From the NCBI RefSeq assembly GCF_051155795.1, contig NZ_DAXETW010000004.1, positions 1-63,085 on the forward strand: a DNA stretch of 63,085 nucleotides, given 5' to 3'. This DNA comes from Longibacter sp051155795 (lineage in GTDB: Bacteria; Bacteroidota; Rhodothermia; Rhodothermales; Salinibacteraceae). Below are positions 36,747 through 45,052 of the stretch, in pieces (position 1 is the first letter of the stretch; the number at the start of each line of letters is the position of its first letter). Both the position numbers and the translations under genes were made by a program. The notes beneath the pieces are model-generated. The model ran no database searches, was not told the DNA's origin, and worked only from the letters and a program-made list of their open reading frames with translations.

Positions 36747-37418
36747 CTACGGCTGTCCGTCGCCGAACGTAAATGTGATCGTCGTGCGGGTCGAAACCGG
36801 CTCGCCGTTGCTCTCCGCCGGCCGAAACACCGATCGCCGTGCAGCAGCCAGCGCCGATGCCTCGATGCCGTATCCAAGCGAAGACACCGTCTGCATCCGC
36901 TCGCCTCGTGCCTGTTCGCTCCGGACGATTTGCGCGCCGGTGACCTGACCGTCCCGGTCGACGTCCACCTCTACCACGACGCGGGCGCGGATGCCGGCGC
37001 GCCGAGCCGCCGCCGGGTATTCCGGCTGCACCGTCCGGAAGAGCCGTGCACTTACGTCTGTGGAGCGTGCTGCCGTGGGGCCGGTGGCTCCCTCCTGAAC
37101 GACGGCGTCGTCGCCGGGCTCATCGATCGCCAGGTTGCTGGATCCGTCAAATTCGATCTCGACGATCACATCCTGCGGCACGACCACCGGCGGCAACGGA
37201 GCCGGGGGCGGCGGCTTCAGGTCCTGCGAGTGGCTCGTGGGTTGAATCTCTTCGATCTGGACGAAGTCCTCGGCGTCGTCCCGGAACGGCAGATCCGCCG
37301 GCGTCCGGGCGGACATCGGCCACCACCAGATCAGGACGGTCATCAGCACCAGCACCCCGGTCATGGACGCCAGGATCTGGAGCCTGTAGGAGTCGTTTCG
37401 GTCGCGCAGAGACGCCAT
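36747..37418 (-). CDS. TonB-family energy transducer
   Basis: TonB proteins couple the inner-membrane proton gradient to outer-membrane transport. The 223-residue protein has an N-terminal membrane anchor (LQILASMTGVLVLMTVLIWWW), a proline-rich spacer (DLKPPPPAPLPPVVVP) and a C-terminal TonB domain (PEYPAAARRAGIRARVVVEVDVDRDGQV... to TTITFTFG). ExbB/ExbD are not present in the window. Start at ATG 37418; an in-frame TTG at 37442 would add eight residues. A second TonB-domain protein is encoded at 39068. Confidence 0.88.
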   Translation of the reverse strand: MASLRDRNDSYRLQILASMTGVLVLMTVLIWWWPMSARTPADLPFRDDAEDFVQIEEIQPTSHSQDLKPPPPAPLPPVVVPQDVIVEIEFDGSSNLAIDEPGDDAVVQEGATGPTAARSTDVSARLFRTVQPEYPAAARRAGIRARVVVEVDVDRDGQVTGAQIVRSEQARGERMQTVSSLGYGIEASALAAARRSVFRPAESNGEPVSTRTTITFTFGDGQP

Positions 37419-37856
37419 GGGGGAGAGACGGGGGTGATTCAAGGTGCTACGGCGTACACCTTCGACATCGCTTCAAGTTTCTTCGCCGTCGACCGCCCGG
37501 CGGCGTTCGAACCTTTGGCGAACCCGCCGCGCAAGGGGATGAAGCCAGAGAGATTACGAAACCATTCCGTTTTCCGGACATTCCCTGCAAGAGAACAACG
37601 GATGTCCCCCCTCGCGTGTGTCACATACTGCCGATGCCACCCGGCATGTTGCCCGACGTTCTGTCCTCCGACCTTCCGGTGGGCCCACCCTCAGCCCCCG
37701 CCGGTCCGGCGATTTTCCTCGTCTGGCCAACCGGCACTGTTGTTCAGCCCGGTCCGTCTCCCGATTTCGCCTTCCCGCTTCCGGTAGTGGGAGGGCATTT
37801 TTATGGATAGAGGTGCCGGTTCTCCCGCTGCGATTCGCTCCAAGCCCGTTGTACCT
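37419..37856. other. 438-nt region between tonB-like gene and carA
   Basis: No coding gene is supported. It contains the promoters of two divergent genes and a strong terminator hairpin at 37769-37803, close to the carA start codon. Confidence 0.5.
37769..37803 (+). terminator. Strong terminator-type hairpin in the carA leader
   Basis: An 11-bp stem (GCCTTCCCGCT paired with AGTGGGAGGGC, two G-T pairs) with loop TCCGGT is followed by ATTTTTAT. It lies only 54 bases before the carA start codon, and the nearest upstream plus-strand gene ends about 1.1 kb earlier. It therefore looks more like a leader attenuator than the terminator of another gene. Confidence 0.7.
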
Positions 37857-39017
37857 ATGACCACATCGAACGATACGCCCACGCACGTACCGGCCAAACT
37901 CGCACTGTCCGACGGAACCGTTGTCTCCGGGGAGTCCATCGGCTACCGGGGACTTGCCGGCGGCGAGCTGTGCTTCAACACGAGCATGACCGGGTATCAG
38001 GAGATCATGACGGACCCGTCGTACGTCGGGCAGCTCATGATGATGACGTATCCCCACATCGGGAATTACGCGGCCACCTTCGACCACGACGAGGCGGCCT
38101 CACCGATGATTGCCGGCTTCATCGTTCGCGACTTCACGCGGCGACCATCCAACCCGCAGGCGGATGAGACCCTGGACGCGTACATGCGACGGCACGAGCT
38201 CGTTGGGATCTCGGGGGTCGACACGCGGATGCTGGTCCGGCACATTCGCGACCGCGGGGTGATGAACGCCGTCATCTCCTCCGACGAGATGGACGAAGAC
38301 GTCCTCGTGCAGAAGGCGAGGGATTGGCCGAGCATGAGTGGTCTGGACCTCGCCTCCGAAATCGGCGTCGACGCGCCGATGACGTTTGCCGCGGGAGACG
38401 GGCCGACGATCGTCGTGTACGATTACGGCGTGAAGCGCAATATCCTTCGCTCCTTCCGCCAGCGCCGCTGCACCGTTCACGTCGTTCCGGGGAGTACGTC
38501 GGTCGAAGATGCCATGGACTACGATCCCGACGGCATCTTTCTGTCGAACGGTCCGGGGGATCCGCGTGCGATGTCCGCAGCCATCGAACGCACCGGGCAG
38601 TTGATCGAGACCGGCCGCCCGCTCTTCGGAATTTGCCTCGGGCACCAGTTGCTGTCGCTTGCGCAGGGCTTCGACGTCTACAAAATGTTCGTCGGGCACC
38701 GAGGGGCCAACCACCCGGTCCAGAACCTCGACACCGGCCGGGTGGAGGTGACGACGCAGAATCATGGGTTCGCCGTCGACCCGGAGAGTATCGATTCCTC
38801 GAAAGCGCGGATCACGCACGTCAACCTGAACGATGACACCGTGGAGGGAATGCGGTTCAAAACGTTCGCCGGTCTGTCGCTGCAGTATCACCCGGAAGCG
38901 TCGCCCGGGCCGCACGACAGCCAGTATCTGTTCGACACATTCATGGCGATGATTGGTGAGGAGCGCGACGTGGAGATTGCCCCACCGCCGGAGTCGCGAA
39001 GCCCCGTCAGTGCCTGA
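37857..39017 (+). CDS. carA: Carbamoyl-phosphate synthase small subunit
   Basis: CarA supplies ammonia from glutamine to CarB for carbamoyl phosphate, feeding arginine and pyrimidine synthesis. The 386-residue protein has the N-terminal CPSase domain (GYRGLAGGELCFNTSMTGYQE) and the class I amidotransferase domain with the nucleophile cysteine in LFGICLGHQLL and the histidine in LQYHPEASPGPHD. Start at ATG 37857; an upstream in-frame ATG at 37803 lies in the terminator tail. carB follows, separated by a TonB-domain lipoprotein gene. Confidence 0.97.
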   Translation: MTTSNDTPTHVPAKLALSDGTVVSGESIGYRGLAGGELCFNTSMTGYQEIMTDPSYVGQLMMMTYPHIGNYAATFDHDEAASPMIAGFIVRDFTRRPSNPQADETLDAYMRRHELVGISGVDTRMLVRHIRDRGVMNAVISSDEMDEDVLVQKARDWPSMSGLDLASEIGVDAPMTFAAGDGPTIVVYDYGVKRNILRSFRQRRCTVHVVPGSTSVEDAMDYDPDGIFLSNGPGDPRAMSAAIERTGQLIETGRPLFGICLGHQLLSLAQGFDVYKMFVGHRGANHPVQNLDTGRVEVTTQNHGFAVDPESIDSSKARITHVNLNDDTVEGMRFKTFAGLSLQYHPEASPGPHDSQYLFDTFMAMIGEERDVEIAPPPESRSPVSA

Positions 39018-39067
39018 CCGCGCCGTCAACCGATACCGCCTACCCCCCTCGATCGTTGCCCGAACCC

Positions 39068-39538
39068 ATGTCGTCGCTCGCACCGCCCGAATCCTGTTCC
39101 CCGTCCCGCTCCGGCCGGACATCAATCCTCTTCGCCTTACTGGTCGCGGCGCCGGCGTTTGTCCTGCTGCTGTCAGCCTGCGGCGGCTCCAAGCCAACCG
39201 CCGAGGGGCTTGACATGTATGTCGTCGACTCGGTGGACTCCGCCCCGCAGATTATCGGCGGGATGGAGCAGGTGTACGCCCTTACGACCTACCCGGAGGA
39301 TGCGAAAGAGGCCAATGCCTTCGGCACCGTCTGGGTGCGTGCGATCGTGACTGTCCGCGGGCGGGCAACCCGGATGCGCATCGTGCAGGGCGGTCATCGG
39401 TCGCTTGAGCGCGTCGCGCTGGAGGTCGTTCAGCAGCTTGGCTTTGAGCCGGCGAGGGTCGACCGGGGCCCGGTTCCGTCGGAGGTCGAGATCCCGGTGA
39501 CCTTTCCTCCACCCGCCCCGGAGGAGGAGGGAGGGTGA
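39068..39538 (+). CDS. TonB C-terminal-domain lipoprotein
   Basis: The predicted 156-residue protein has a long positively charged leader and a lipobox LLSAC (Cys38), then a TonB C-terminal-like domain (IIGGMEQVYALTTYPEDAKEANAFGTVWVRAIVTVRG... to VEIPVTFPPP). It has no proline-rich spacer and is lipidated rather than anchored by a helix, so it may not be a true energy transducer. It sits between carA and carB. An in-frame TTG at 39056 is a less likely start. Confidence 0.8.
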   Translation: MSSLAPPESCSPSRSGRTSILFALLVAAPAFVLLLSACGGSKPTAEGLDMYVVDSVDSAPQIIGGMEQVYALTTYPEDAKEANAFGTVWVRAIVTVRGRATRMRIVQGGHRSLERVALEVVQQLGFEPARVDRGPVPSEVEIPVTFPPPAPEEEGG

Positions 39539-39543
39539 GGTCG

Positions 39544-39583
39544 TGTGAATGTGTGGATGTTTGTATGTGTGAATGTTTGAATG
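39544..39583. repeat. Five tandem octamers, consensus TGTGAATG
   Basis: The units read TGTGAATG, TGTGGATG, TTTGTATG, TGTGAATG and TTTGAATG without gaps. The array starts 5 bases after the lipoprotein stop codon and ends 101 bases before carB. Confidence 0.75.
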
Positions 39584-39684
39584 TGACGGCGCTGCATGCG
39601 TTGGAGCGCCTGATGTGACATCGTTCGATATAGCTGTACGATCCTGTCCCGCCGCCAACCCGTTTTTTCCCAGAAACACGACCC

Positions 39685-42513
39685 ATGCCGAAGCGCACCG
39701 ATATCGAAACCATTCTTCTCATCGGCTCCGGGCCGATTGTCATTGGTCAGGCGTGCGAGTTTGACTATTCCGGTAGCCAGGCGTCTCGGGCACTGATGGA
39801 CGAAGGCTACCGGGTGGTGCTCGTCAACTCGAACCCGGCGACAATCATGACGGACCCGATGACGGCCGATAAGGTGTACCTGCAGGAACTCACGCCGGCG
39901 TCGATCCGCGAGATCGTGGACAAGGAGGATCCCGACGCGGTCCTCCCAACGATGGGGGGGCAGACGGCCCTGAATCTGGCACAGGACCTGAAGGATGAGG
40001 GCTTCTGGGAGGAGCGGGGGATCGACGTGATCGGCGTCGACATCGAAGCGGTGAAGCGGACGGAGGACCGACAGGAGTTTCGCAACCTGATGGAAGAGAT
40101 CGGTCTCGACCAGGGGCGGAGCCGGACGGCGAAGAGTTTGCTCGAGGCGAAAGAGATCACGCAGGATCTGGGCGGCGTACCGATCGTCATCCGTCCATCG
40201 TACACGCTCGGCGGGAGCGGTGGCGGCATCGTCTGGACGGAGGCGGAGTTCGAGTCCAAGGTGACGCGAGGGCTGGAGATGAGCCCGGTCCACCAGGTGC
40301 TGATCGAGGAATGCCTCTTCGGCTGGAAAGAGTACGAGCTTGAGCTGCTACGGGACAACAACGACAATGTCATCATCATCGCGTCCATCGAGAACGTCGA
40401 TCCGATGGGCGTGCATACGGGGGATTCCGTCACCGTCGCGCCACAGCAGACCCTGACCGACCGGCAGTATCAGCGGATGCGTGATGCGGCGATCCTGGCG
40501 ATGAATTCGATCGGAACGTTCGCCGGCGGCTGCAACATTCAGTTCGCCGTCGAGCCGGAGACCGGGCGAATGATCGTCATCGAGATCAATCCGCGGGTAT
40601 CGCGCTCGTCCGCCCTGGCATCGAAAGCCACGGGATACCCGATCGCCAAGGTGGCGGCCAAGCTGTCCGTCGGGTACACGCTCGACGAGCTCCCGAATGA
40701 GGTCACCGGCACGACGAGTGCCTGCTTCGAGCCGTCGCTCGACTACGTCGTAACCAAGATTCCGCGCTTTAACTTCGAGAAGTTCGAAGGCGTGGATGAA
40801 GAGCTGACGACGCAGATGAAGGCCGTCGGCGAGGTCATGTCGATCGGCCGAACCTTTCCCGAAAGCCTGCAAAAAGCCTGTCAGAGTCTGGAGATCGGGT
40901 ACGCCGGCCTGGGGGCGGATCGCCCGGACGCTGACCGTGATTACGTCCGGGAGCGCCTGCAGAAGCCGCACTGGGATCACCTGCTGCATGTGCGCCACGC
41001 GTTCCGCTACGGCGCGAGTGTCGAGGAGGTGCACGACGTCACGAAGATCGATCCCTGGTTTCTCCACCAGATCCAGGACCTCGTGGACGTCGAGGATGAG
41101 ATCCGCGCCACGCCGCTCGACGAGATCGACGCCGACCGGATGCGACGCTACAAACGGCATGGCTTTTCCGATGAGCAAATTGCGTATCTCGTGCCAGACG
41201 AGGTGGACGACCACGCGGTTCGGGACTACCGGAAGAGCCTCCAGGTCACGCCGACCTTTCAGCTGGTTGACACCTGCGCCGGCGAGTTTCCCGCCGAGAC
41301 GCCCTACTTTTACTCCAGCTACGAGACGTTTAACGAGAGCGCGGTGACGTCGAAAGACAAAGTCCTGATCCTGGGCTCCGGGCCGAATCGGATCGGGCAG
41401 GGCATCGAGTTTGACTACTCGTGCGTCCACGGGGTGCACGCCGCTCGCGAGCTCGGCTACGAAGCGCTGATGCTGAACTGCAACCCGGAGACGGTCTCGA
41501 CCGACTTCGATGTTGCCGACAAGCTCTACTTTGAGCCCGTGTTCTGGGAGCGCGTACTCGACGTAATCGACCACGAGCAGCCCGAAGGCGTGATCCTGCA
41601 GCTGGGCGGCCAGACCGCGCTCAAGCTGGGCGAACGCTTCGTCGACGAAGGCATCCGGATCTTTGGCACGAGCCAGGACAAGATGGAGCTGGCCGAGGAT
41701 CGGGGCAAGTTTTCCGAAACGCTGCGCCGGCTGGACGTCCCGTTCCCGCCCTACGGCATGGCCAAAAGCGTGAAGGAGGCGGTCAACGTGGCCGACGACA
41801 TCGGCTATCCCATCCTCATTCGCCCGAGCTATGTTCTCGGCGGTCAGGGGATGCGCATTGCCATCAACCGGGACGAGGTGGCGGAGTACGTCGACAACAT
41901 TCTGTCCGTCTTCCCGGGCAATCATATCCTGCTGGATCGATTTCTGGAGGACGCGATCGAGGTCGACGTGGATTCCGTGTGTGACGGTGACGAGGTCTGG
42001 ATCACGGGCATCATGCAGCACATCGAGCCAGCCGGGGTGCACTCCGGCGACTCGACGGCGGTTCTTCCCCCGTACAGCCTGTCGCAAGAGGTGCAGGATA
42101 CCATCCGCGAATACGTCCGAAAGATCGCCCTGGAGCTTGAGGCGGTCGGGTTGTTGAACGTGCAAATGGTGATCAAGGACGAGAAGGTGTTCGTCATCGA
42201 AGCCAATCCGCGCGCGTCCCGGACCGTGCCGTTCGTTGCGAAGGCGACCGGCATTCCGATTTCCAACATTGCGACGCAGGTCATGCTCGGCGAGAAAATC
42301 GCCACCTTCCGCGAGAGGGGCATGCTGGAGTCCAGCCTCGAAGGCTTTGCGATCAAAGAGCCCGTCTTCTCCTGGGACAAATTCCCCGAAGTGCCGAAAG
42401 AGCTCGGCCCGGAAATGAAGTCGACCGGTGAAGCGATCGCTTTCGTCGACACCTTGACCGACAAACACTTCGCCCGACCGTATGAAATGAAAGACCTCTA
42501 CCTTTCGCGATAG
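39685..42513 (+). CDS. carB: Carbamoyl-phosphate synthase large subunit, short form
   Basis: CarB makes carbamoyl phosphate from bicarbonate, ammonia and two ATP. The 942-residue protein has both ATP-grasp halves: the first with IVIGQACEFDYSG and NPRVSRSSALASKATGYP, the second with NRIGQGIEFDYSC and ANPRASRTVPFVAKATG. It ends about 20 residues after the second half, so the C-terminal MGS-like domain of about 130 residues that binds UMP, IMP and ornithine in E. coli is absent. A short CarB is usual in Bacteroidota. Regulation must come from elsewhere, perhaps the carA leader. Confidence 0.96.
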   Translation: MPKRTDIETILLIGSGPIVIGQACEFDYSGSQASRALMDEGYRVVLVNSNPATIMTDPMTADKVYLQELTPASIREIVDKEDPDAVLPTMGGQTALNLAQDLKDEGFWEERGIDVIGVDIEAVKRTEDRQEFRNLMEEIGLDQGRSRTAKSLLEAKEITQDLGGVPIVIRPSYTLGGSGGGIVWTEAEFESKVTRGLEMSPVHQVLIEECLFGWKEYELELLRDNNDNVIIIASIENVDPMGVHTGDSVTVAPQQTLTDRQYQRMRDAAILAMNSIGTFAGGCNIQFAVEPETGRMIVIEINPRVSRSSALASKATGYPIAKVAAKLSVGYTLDELPNEVTGTTSACFEPSLDYVVTKIPRFNFEKFEGVDEELTTQMKAVGEVMSIGRTFPESLQKACQSLEIGYAGLGADRPDADRDYVRERLQKPHWDHLLHVRHAFRYGASVEEVHDVTKIDPWFLHQIQDLVDVEDEIRATPLDEIDADRMRRYKRHGFSDEQIAYLVPDEVDDHAVRDYRKSLQVTPTFQLVDTCAGEFPAETPYFYSSYETFNESAVTSKDKVLILGSGPNRIGQGIEFDYSCVHGVHAARELGYEALMLNCNPETVSTDFDVADKLYFEPVFWERVLDVIDHEQPEGVILQLGGQTALKLGERFVDEGIRIFGTSQDKMELAEDRGKFSETLRRLDVPFPPYGMAKSVKEAVNVADDIGYPILIRPSYVLGGQGMRIAINRDEVAEYVDNILSVFPGNHILLDRFLEDAIEVDVDSVCDGDEVWITGIMQHIEPAGVHSGDSTAVLPPYSLSQEVQDTIREYVRKIALELEAVGLLNVQMVIKDEKVFVIEANPRASRTVPFVAKATGIPISNIATQVMLGEKIATFRERGMLESSLEGFAIKEPVFSWDKFPEVPKELGPEMKSTGEAIAFVDTLTDKHFARPYEMKDLYLSR

Positions 42514-42582
42514 CTTCTTGTCTCGATGCGGCAGAATGTCCGAAGCGGGGTATATCATCCGGCAATCACGGAGCGAAGCGGA

Positions 42583-42636
42583 GCCCCCCACCGTCGCACG
42601 GCCCCACCGTCGCACGGCCGTGCGCCGGTGGGGGGC
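42583..42636. repeat. Inverted repeat with a duplicated arm after carB
   Basis: The 17-base arms GCCCCCCACCGTCGCAC (42583-42599) and GTGCGCCGGTGGGGGGC (42620-42636) pair with one mismatch. The left arm is repeated directly at 42601-42615, so two alternative hairpins are possible. It lies 69 bases after carB. No T run follows on either side, so it is not a standard terminator. Confidence 0.75.
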
Positions 42637-42747
42637 CGTCCTCGCGGTGAAGTTGTCGTGTGCTTCAGAACGGATCGTTGCATTCGGTCGTGCTTCGTTC
42701 GCTTATTTGTACGCATCAAGTCTTACTGCTGGAATGTCGCTCGGCTC

Positions 42748-43731
42748 ATGCCCCGCACCGTTCGTTTTTTCGTTCTTTCGGTCGTCTGTACGCTCATCCT
42801 CGCGGGGTGCGGCGGCGCCGGTCAGAGCGTAGACGAAACGCAGCCGCAGCCCCTTCTGCTTACCCCGACGACCGGGGATGTGTACGAGGTTCAGAGCACG
42901 CTCGATCAGACGATCGAGATGACCATCATGGGGCAGACCGTCGAGATCCTGCAGATCATCCGCGAGGACGCTGAAATCCGCGTGGACACGGTCTTTGACG
43001 ACGGGGGATTTGGCGCCCAGGTCACCTCCACCCGGTTTCGTCTCTCGCAGGAAGGCCCGGACTCGTTTGAAGAGTTTGACAGCGACGACCCCGACGCGAC
43101 GCCGCAGAGCGATCTGGCTGTAGGAATGGCCGGGCTTGCAAACGTCCCGCTTCAGATGCGCATCTCTCCCGTGGGCCAGGTCGTGATTACGGAAGGGATG
43201 GATGCGCTTTACAACAACATGGCGGACCTCGCGGGCGTGCAGTCGCGGACGCAACGCGACACGATCCGCGCCTACTTCCGTGAAACGTTTCCCCCCGAGG
43301 ATCTCGCCCAGGACTACGAGTCCGCGTTTTACGCCTACACGAGCCGGCCGGTCGCGCCGGGCTCGACGTGGACCGTGACGTCGGCAACGTCCTTGCTCGT
43401 CCCGACCCTCTTCGACGGACGGCTCCGGCTGGACTCGCTGGCTGCCGATCGCGTCTTTGTCAGCGGGCAGGGCGACGTCCGCTCCCTCACGGCGGATAGC
43501 GTGCGGGGCACCATCGAGGGACCGTTTCGCGACGTTGACCTGAGCGGATCTCGGGACGTCCAGATGGAACTGGACCGCCGGACCGGTTTCCCGCTGTTGA
43601 CACGGCGGGAGCAAACGGTGTCAGGCAGCGGTCTCATCCGGTCCGGTTCGCGCGAGTTGAACGTCCAGGTCTCGCTTACCTCTACCTTTGAACAGGAGGG
43701 GACCGTCGCGCCGGCACCCGACTCGAAGTAA
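42748..43731 (+). CDS. DUF6263-family lipoprotein, copy 1
   Basis: The predicted 327-residue protein has a lipoprotein signal (LILAGC, Cys21) and a mature region resembling DUF6263: an opening YEVQSTLDQTIEMTIMGQTVE, a central LQMRISPVGQVVITEGMDALYNNM and the late PVAPGSTWTV segment. The function of the family is not known to me. The next gene is a clear paralogue with the same order of segments. Start at ATG 42748; the frame extends upstream through the carB-downstream repeat, which is not protein-like. Confidence 0.8.
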   Translation: MPRTVRFFVLSVVCTLILAGCGGAGQSVDETQPQPLLLTPTTGDVYEVQSTLDQTIEMTIMGQTVEILQIIREDAEIRVDTVFDDGGFGAQVTSTRFRLSQEGPDSFEEFDSDDPDATPQSDLAVGMAGLANVPLQMRISPVGQVVITEGMDALYNNMADLAGVQSRTQRDTIRAYFRETFPPEDLAQDYESAFYAYTSRPVAPGSTWTVTSATSLLVPTLFDGRLRLDSLAADRVFVSGQGDVRSLTADSVRGTIEGPFRDVDLSGSRDVQMELDRRTGFPLLTRREQTVSGSGLIRSGSRELNVQVSLTSTFEQEGTVAPAPDSK

Positions 43732-43852
43732 CGGCGTCGCCCCGACGACGCAACCCCTCCGGTTCCGGTCTAGCATGACCACTCGTATGCGCGTTCGGGG
43801 TCGCGCGCAGGAGATGTCCTCATTCCCTTTTCTTATCGATCGCACGACTAAT

Positions 43853-44818
43853 ATGACATACTTCAACCGTATCCGCACGCTCGGCGTGTTCGTTCTCGCC
43901 GCGGCTCTGTTGACGCTGGCGGGCTGTTCCTCCACGTCGACGCCCGTCTGGAAGGAGGGCGACGCGTATCTGCTCAGCATTCGCCTCGACGAGGGGGATG
44001 CATTCAACGGTAGCATGTCGATGGACCAGTCGATCGACATGAATATGATGGGGCAGTCCATGCAGATGCAGCAGACGATGACGTACGATTACGGCTACAG
44101 CATCCTGTCGCGCGACGAGGAGGGGACGATGACGCTTGAGCAAACACTTCAGCGCGTCCGCGGGAAGACGGAAAATCCGATGAGCGGTACGCAGTCGTTC
44201 GACACGAACAACGAGGAAGAGGCCAGTCAACTCGGAGATCAGATGACTGCGATGGTTAATATGCCGATCCGCGTGACGATGACACCCAAAGGCCAAATTC
44301 AGAGCGTGGAGGGCGTAGACGCGTTGATGCAGCGGATGCAGGACGAGGCGATGTCGGAGGCCCAGCGCAAGATCCTTGAGGAGACCCTGTCCCAGGAGAA
44401 CTTTACGCAGAACATGCAGACGTTCAACTTTTACCCGGACGGTCCGGTCGCCATCGGGGATTCGTGGGACGTCAAGAGCGAAATGAAGATGGCGTTCCCG
44501 ATGACGATGGACGCGACATACACGCTAACACGCGTCGAGACCGACACCGCCTACTTTGATGTGGCCATGGACGTCTACACCCCGGATGATGCCGAACCCA
44601 TGGAAATGGGGGGTGGAAAGATGTCGATGAACATGACGGGTACGATGAGCGGTACGGCCCGGGTCGATCTCGTATCGGGGATGATGACGAACGTGAACCT
44701 CGATCAGCAGATGGAGGCGGACGCAACCATTGATGCGCGGGGGCAGACGATGGATATGCAGATGTCGATTACTGGCACCTCAACTCAGACTCTCTCGGGT
44801 ATCGGAGACGAACAGTAG
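43853..44818 (+). CDS. DUF6263-family lipoprotein, copy 2 (Met-rich)
   Basis: The predicted 321-residue protein has a lipoprotein signal (LTLAGC, Cys25). It matches copy 1 in order and content: MDQSIDMNMMGQSMQMQQ against LDQTIEMTIMGQTVEILQ, MPIRVTMTPKGQIQSVEGVDALMQRM against LQMRISPVGQVVITEGMDALYNNM, and PVAIGDSWDV against PVAPGSTWTV. It is unusually rich in methionine in several short runs (MNMMGQSMQMQQTM, MGGGKMSMNMTGTM). The two genes are 121 bases apart and arose by tandem duplication. Function unknown. Confidence 0.8.
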   Translation: MTYFNRIRTLGVFVLAAALLTLAGCSSTSTPVWKEGDAYLLSIRLDEGDAFNGSMSMDQSIDMNMMGQSMQMQQTMTYDYGYSILSRDEEGTMTLEQTLQRVRGKTENPMSGTQSFDTNNEEEASQLGDQMTAMVNMPIRVTMTPKGQIQSVEGVDALMQRMQDEAMSEAQRKILEETLSQENFTQNMQTFNFYPDGPVAIGDSWDVKSEMKMAFPMTMDATYTLTRVETDTAYFDVAMDVYTPDDAEPMEMGGGKMSMNMTGTMSGTARVDLVSGMMTNVNLDQQMEADATIDARGQTMDMQMSITGTSTQTLSGIGDEQ

Positions 44819-44982
44819 CATTCGATCGTCCGGTGCGGATATCGCCCGGGGCCGGCGGGCAGGCATCTGTCTTTGCGGAGATCGGGCTTCCCCGGCTGCT
44901 CGGGTGTAAGTGCTGTTCGGGTGCCCGTGCGGGTCCCTGCGGGCGAACTTCTGGCCGCACGAAAGGTACATGCGATAGCGCC

Positions 44983-45019
44983 GAGACCGGGGCGCCGTGC
45001 CGTCGCCGGTCTCTTTTTT
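44983..45019 (+). terminator. Rho-independent terminator
   Basis: GAGACCGG and CCGGTCTC form a perfect 8-bp stem around a 15-base GC-rich loop, followed by six T residues. It lies 165 bases after the DUF6263 copy 2 stop codon, behind a GC-rich stretch with several small inverted repeats. Confidence 0.85.
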
Positions 45020-45052
45020 GAATGAACCTGATGAGTGATCGTGACCGAACCG

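Noticed and set aside
37542..37555. A PyrR-site-like sequence, AAGCCAGAGAGATT, in the carA leader (12 of 14 positions fit the Bacillus binding-loop consensus).
   Set aside because: It lies more than 200 bases upstream of the terminator hairpin, too far for the known mechanism, and the upper stem has a G-A mismatch. I treat it as chance unless it is conserved.
40348..42615. A 755-codon open frame on the minus strand opposite carB.
   Set aside because: It is an antisense shadow. carB is certain on the plus strand, and in GC-rich DNA with strong third-position bias the opposite frame often stays open. The product has no recognisable domain.
44819..44982. A signal recognition particle RNA or riboswitch in the GC-rich stretch before the nitroreductase gene.
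   Set aside because: The conserved SRP tetraloop and internal loop (GGAAGG..AGCAG type) and FMN, TPP and cobalamin motifs are not present.
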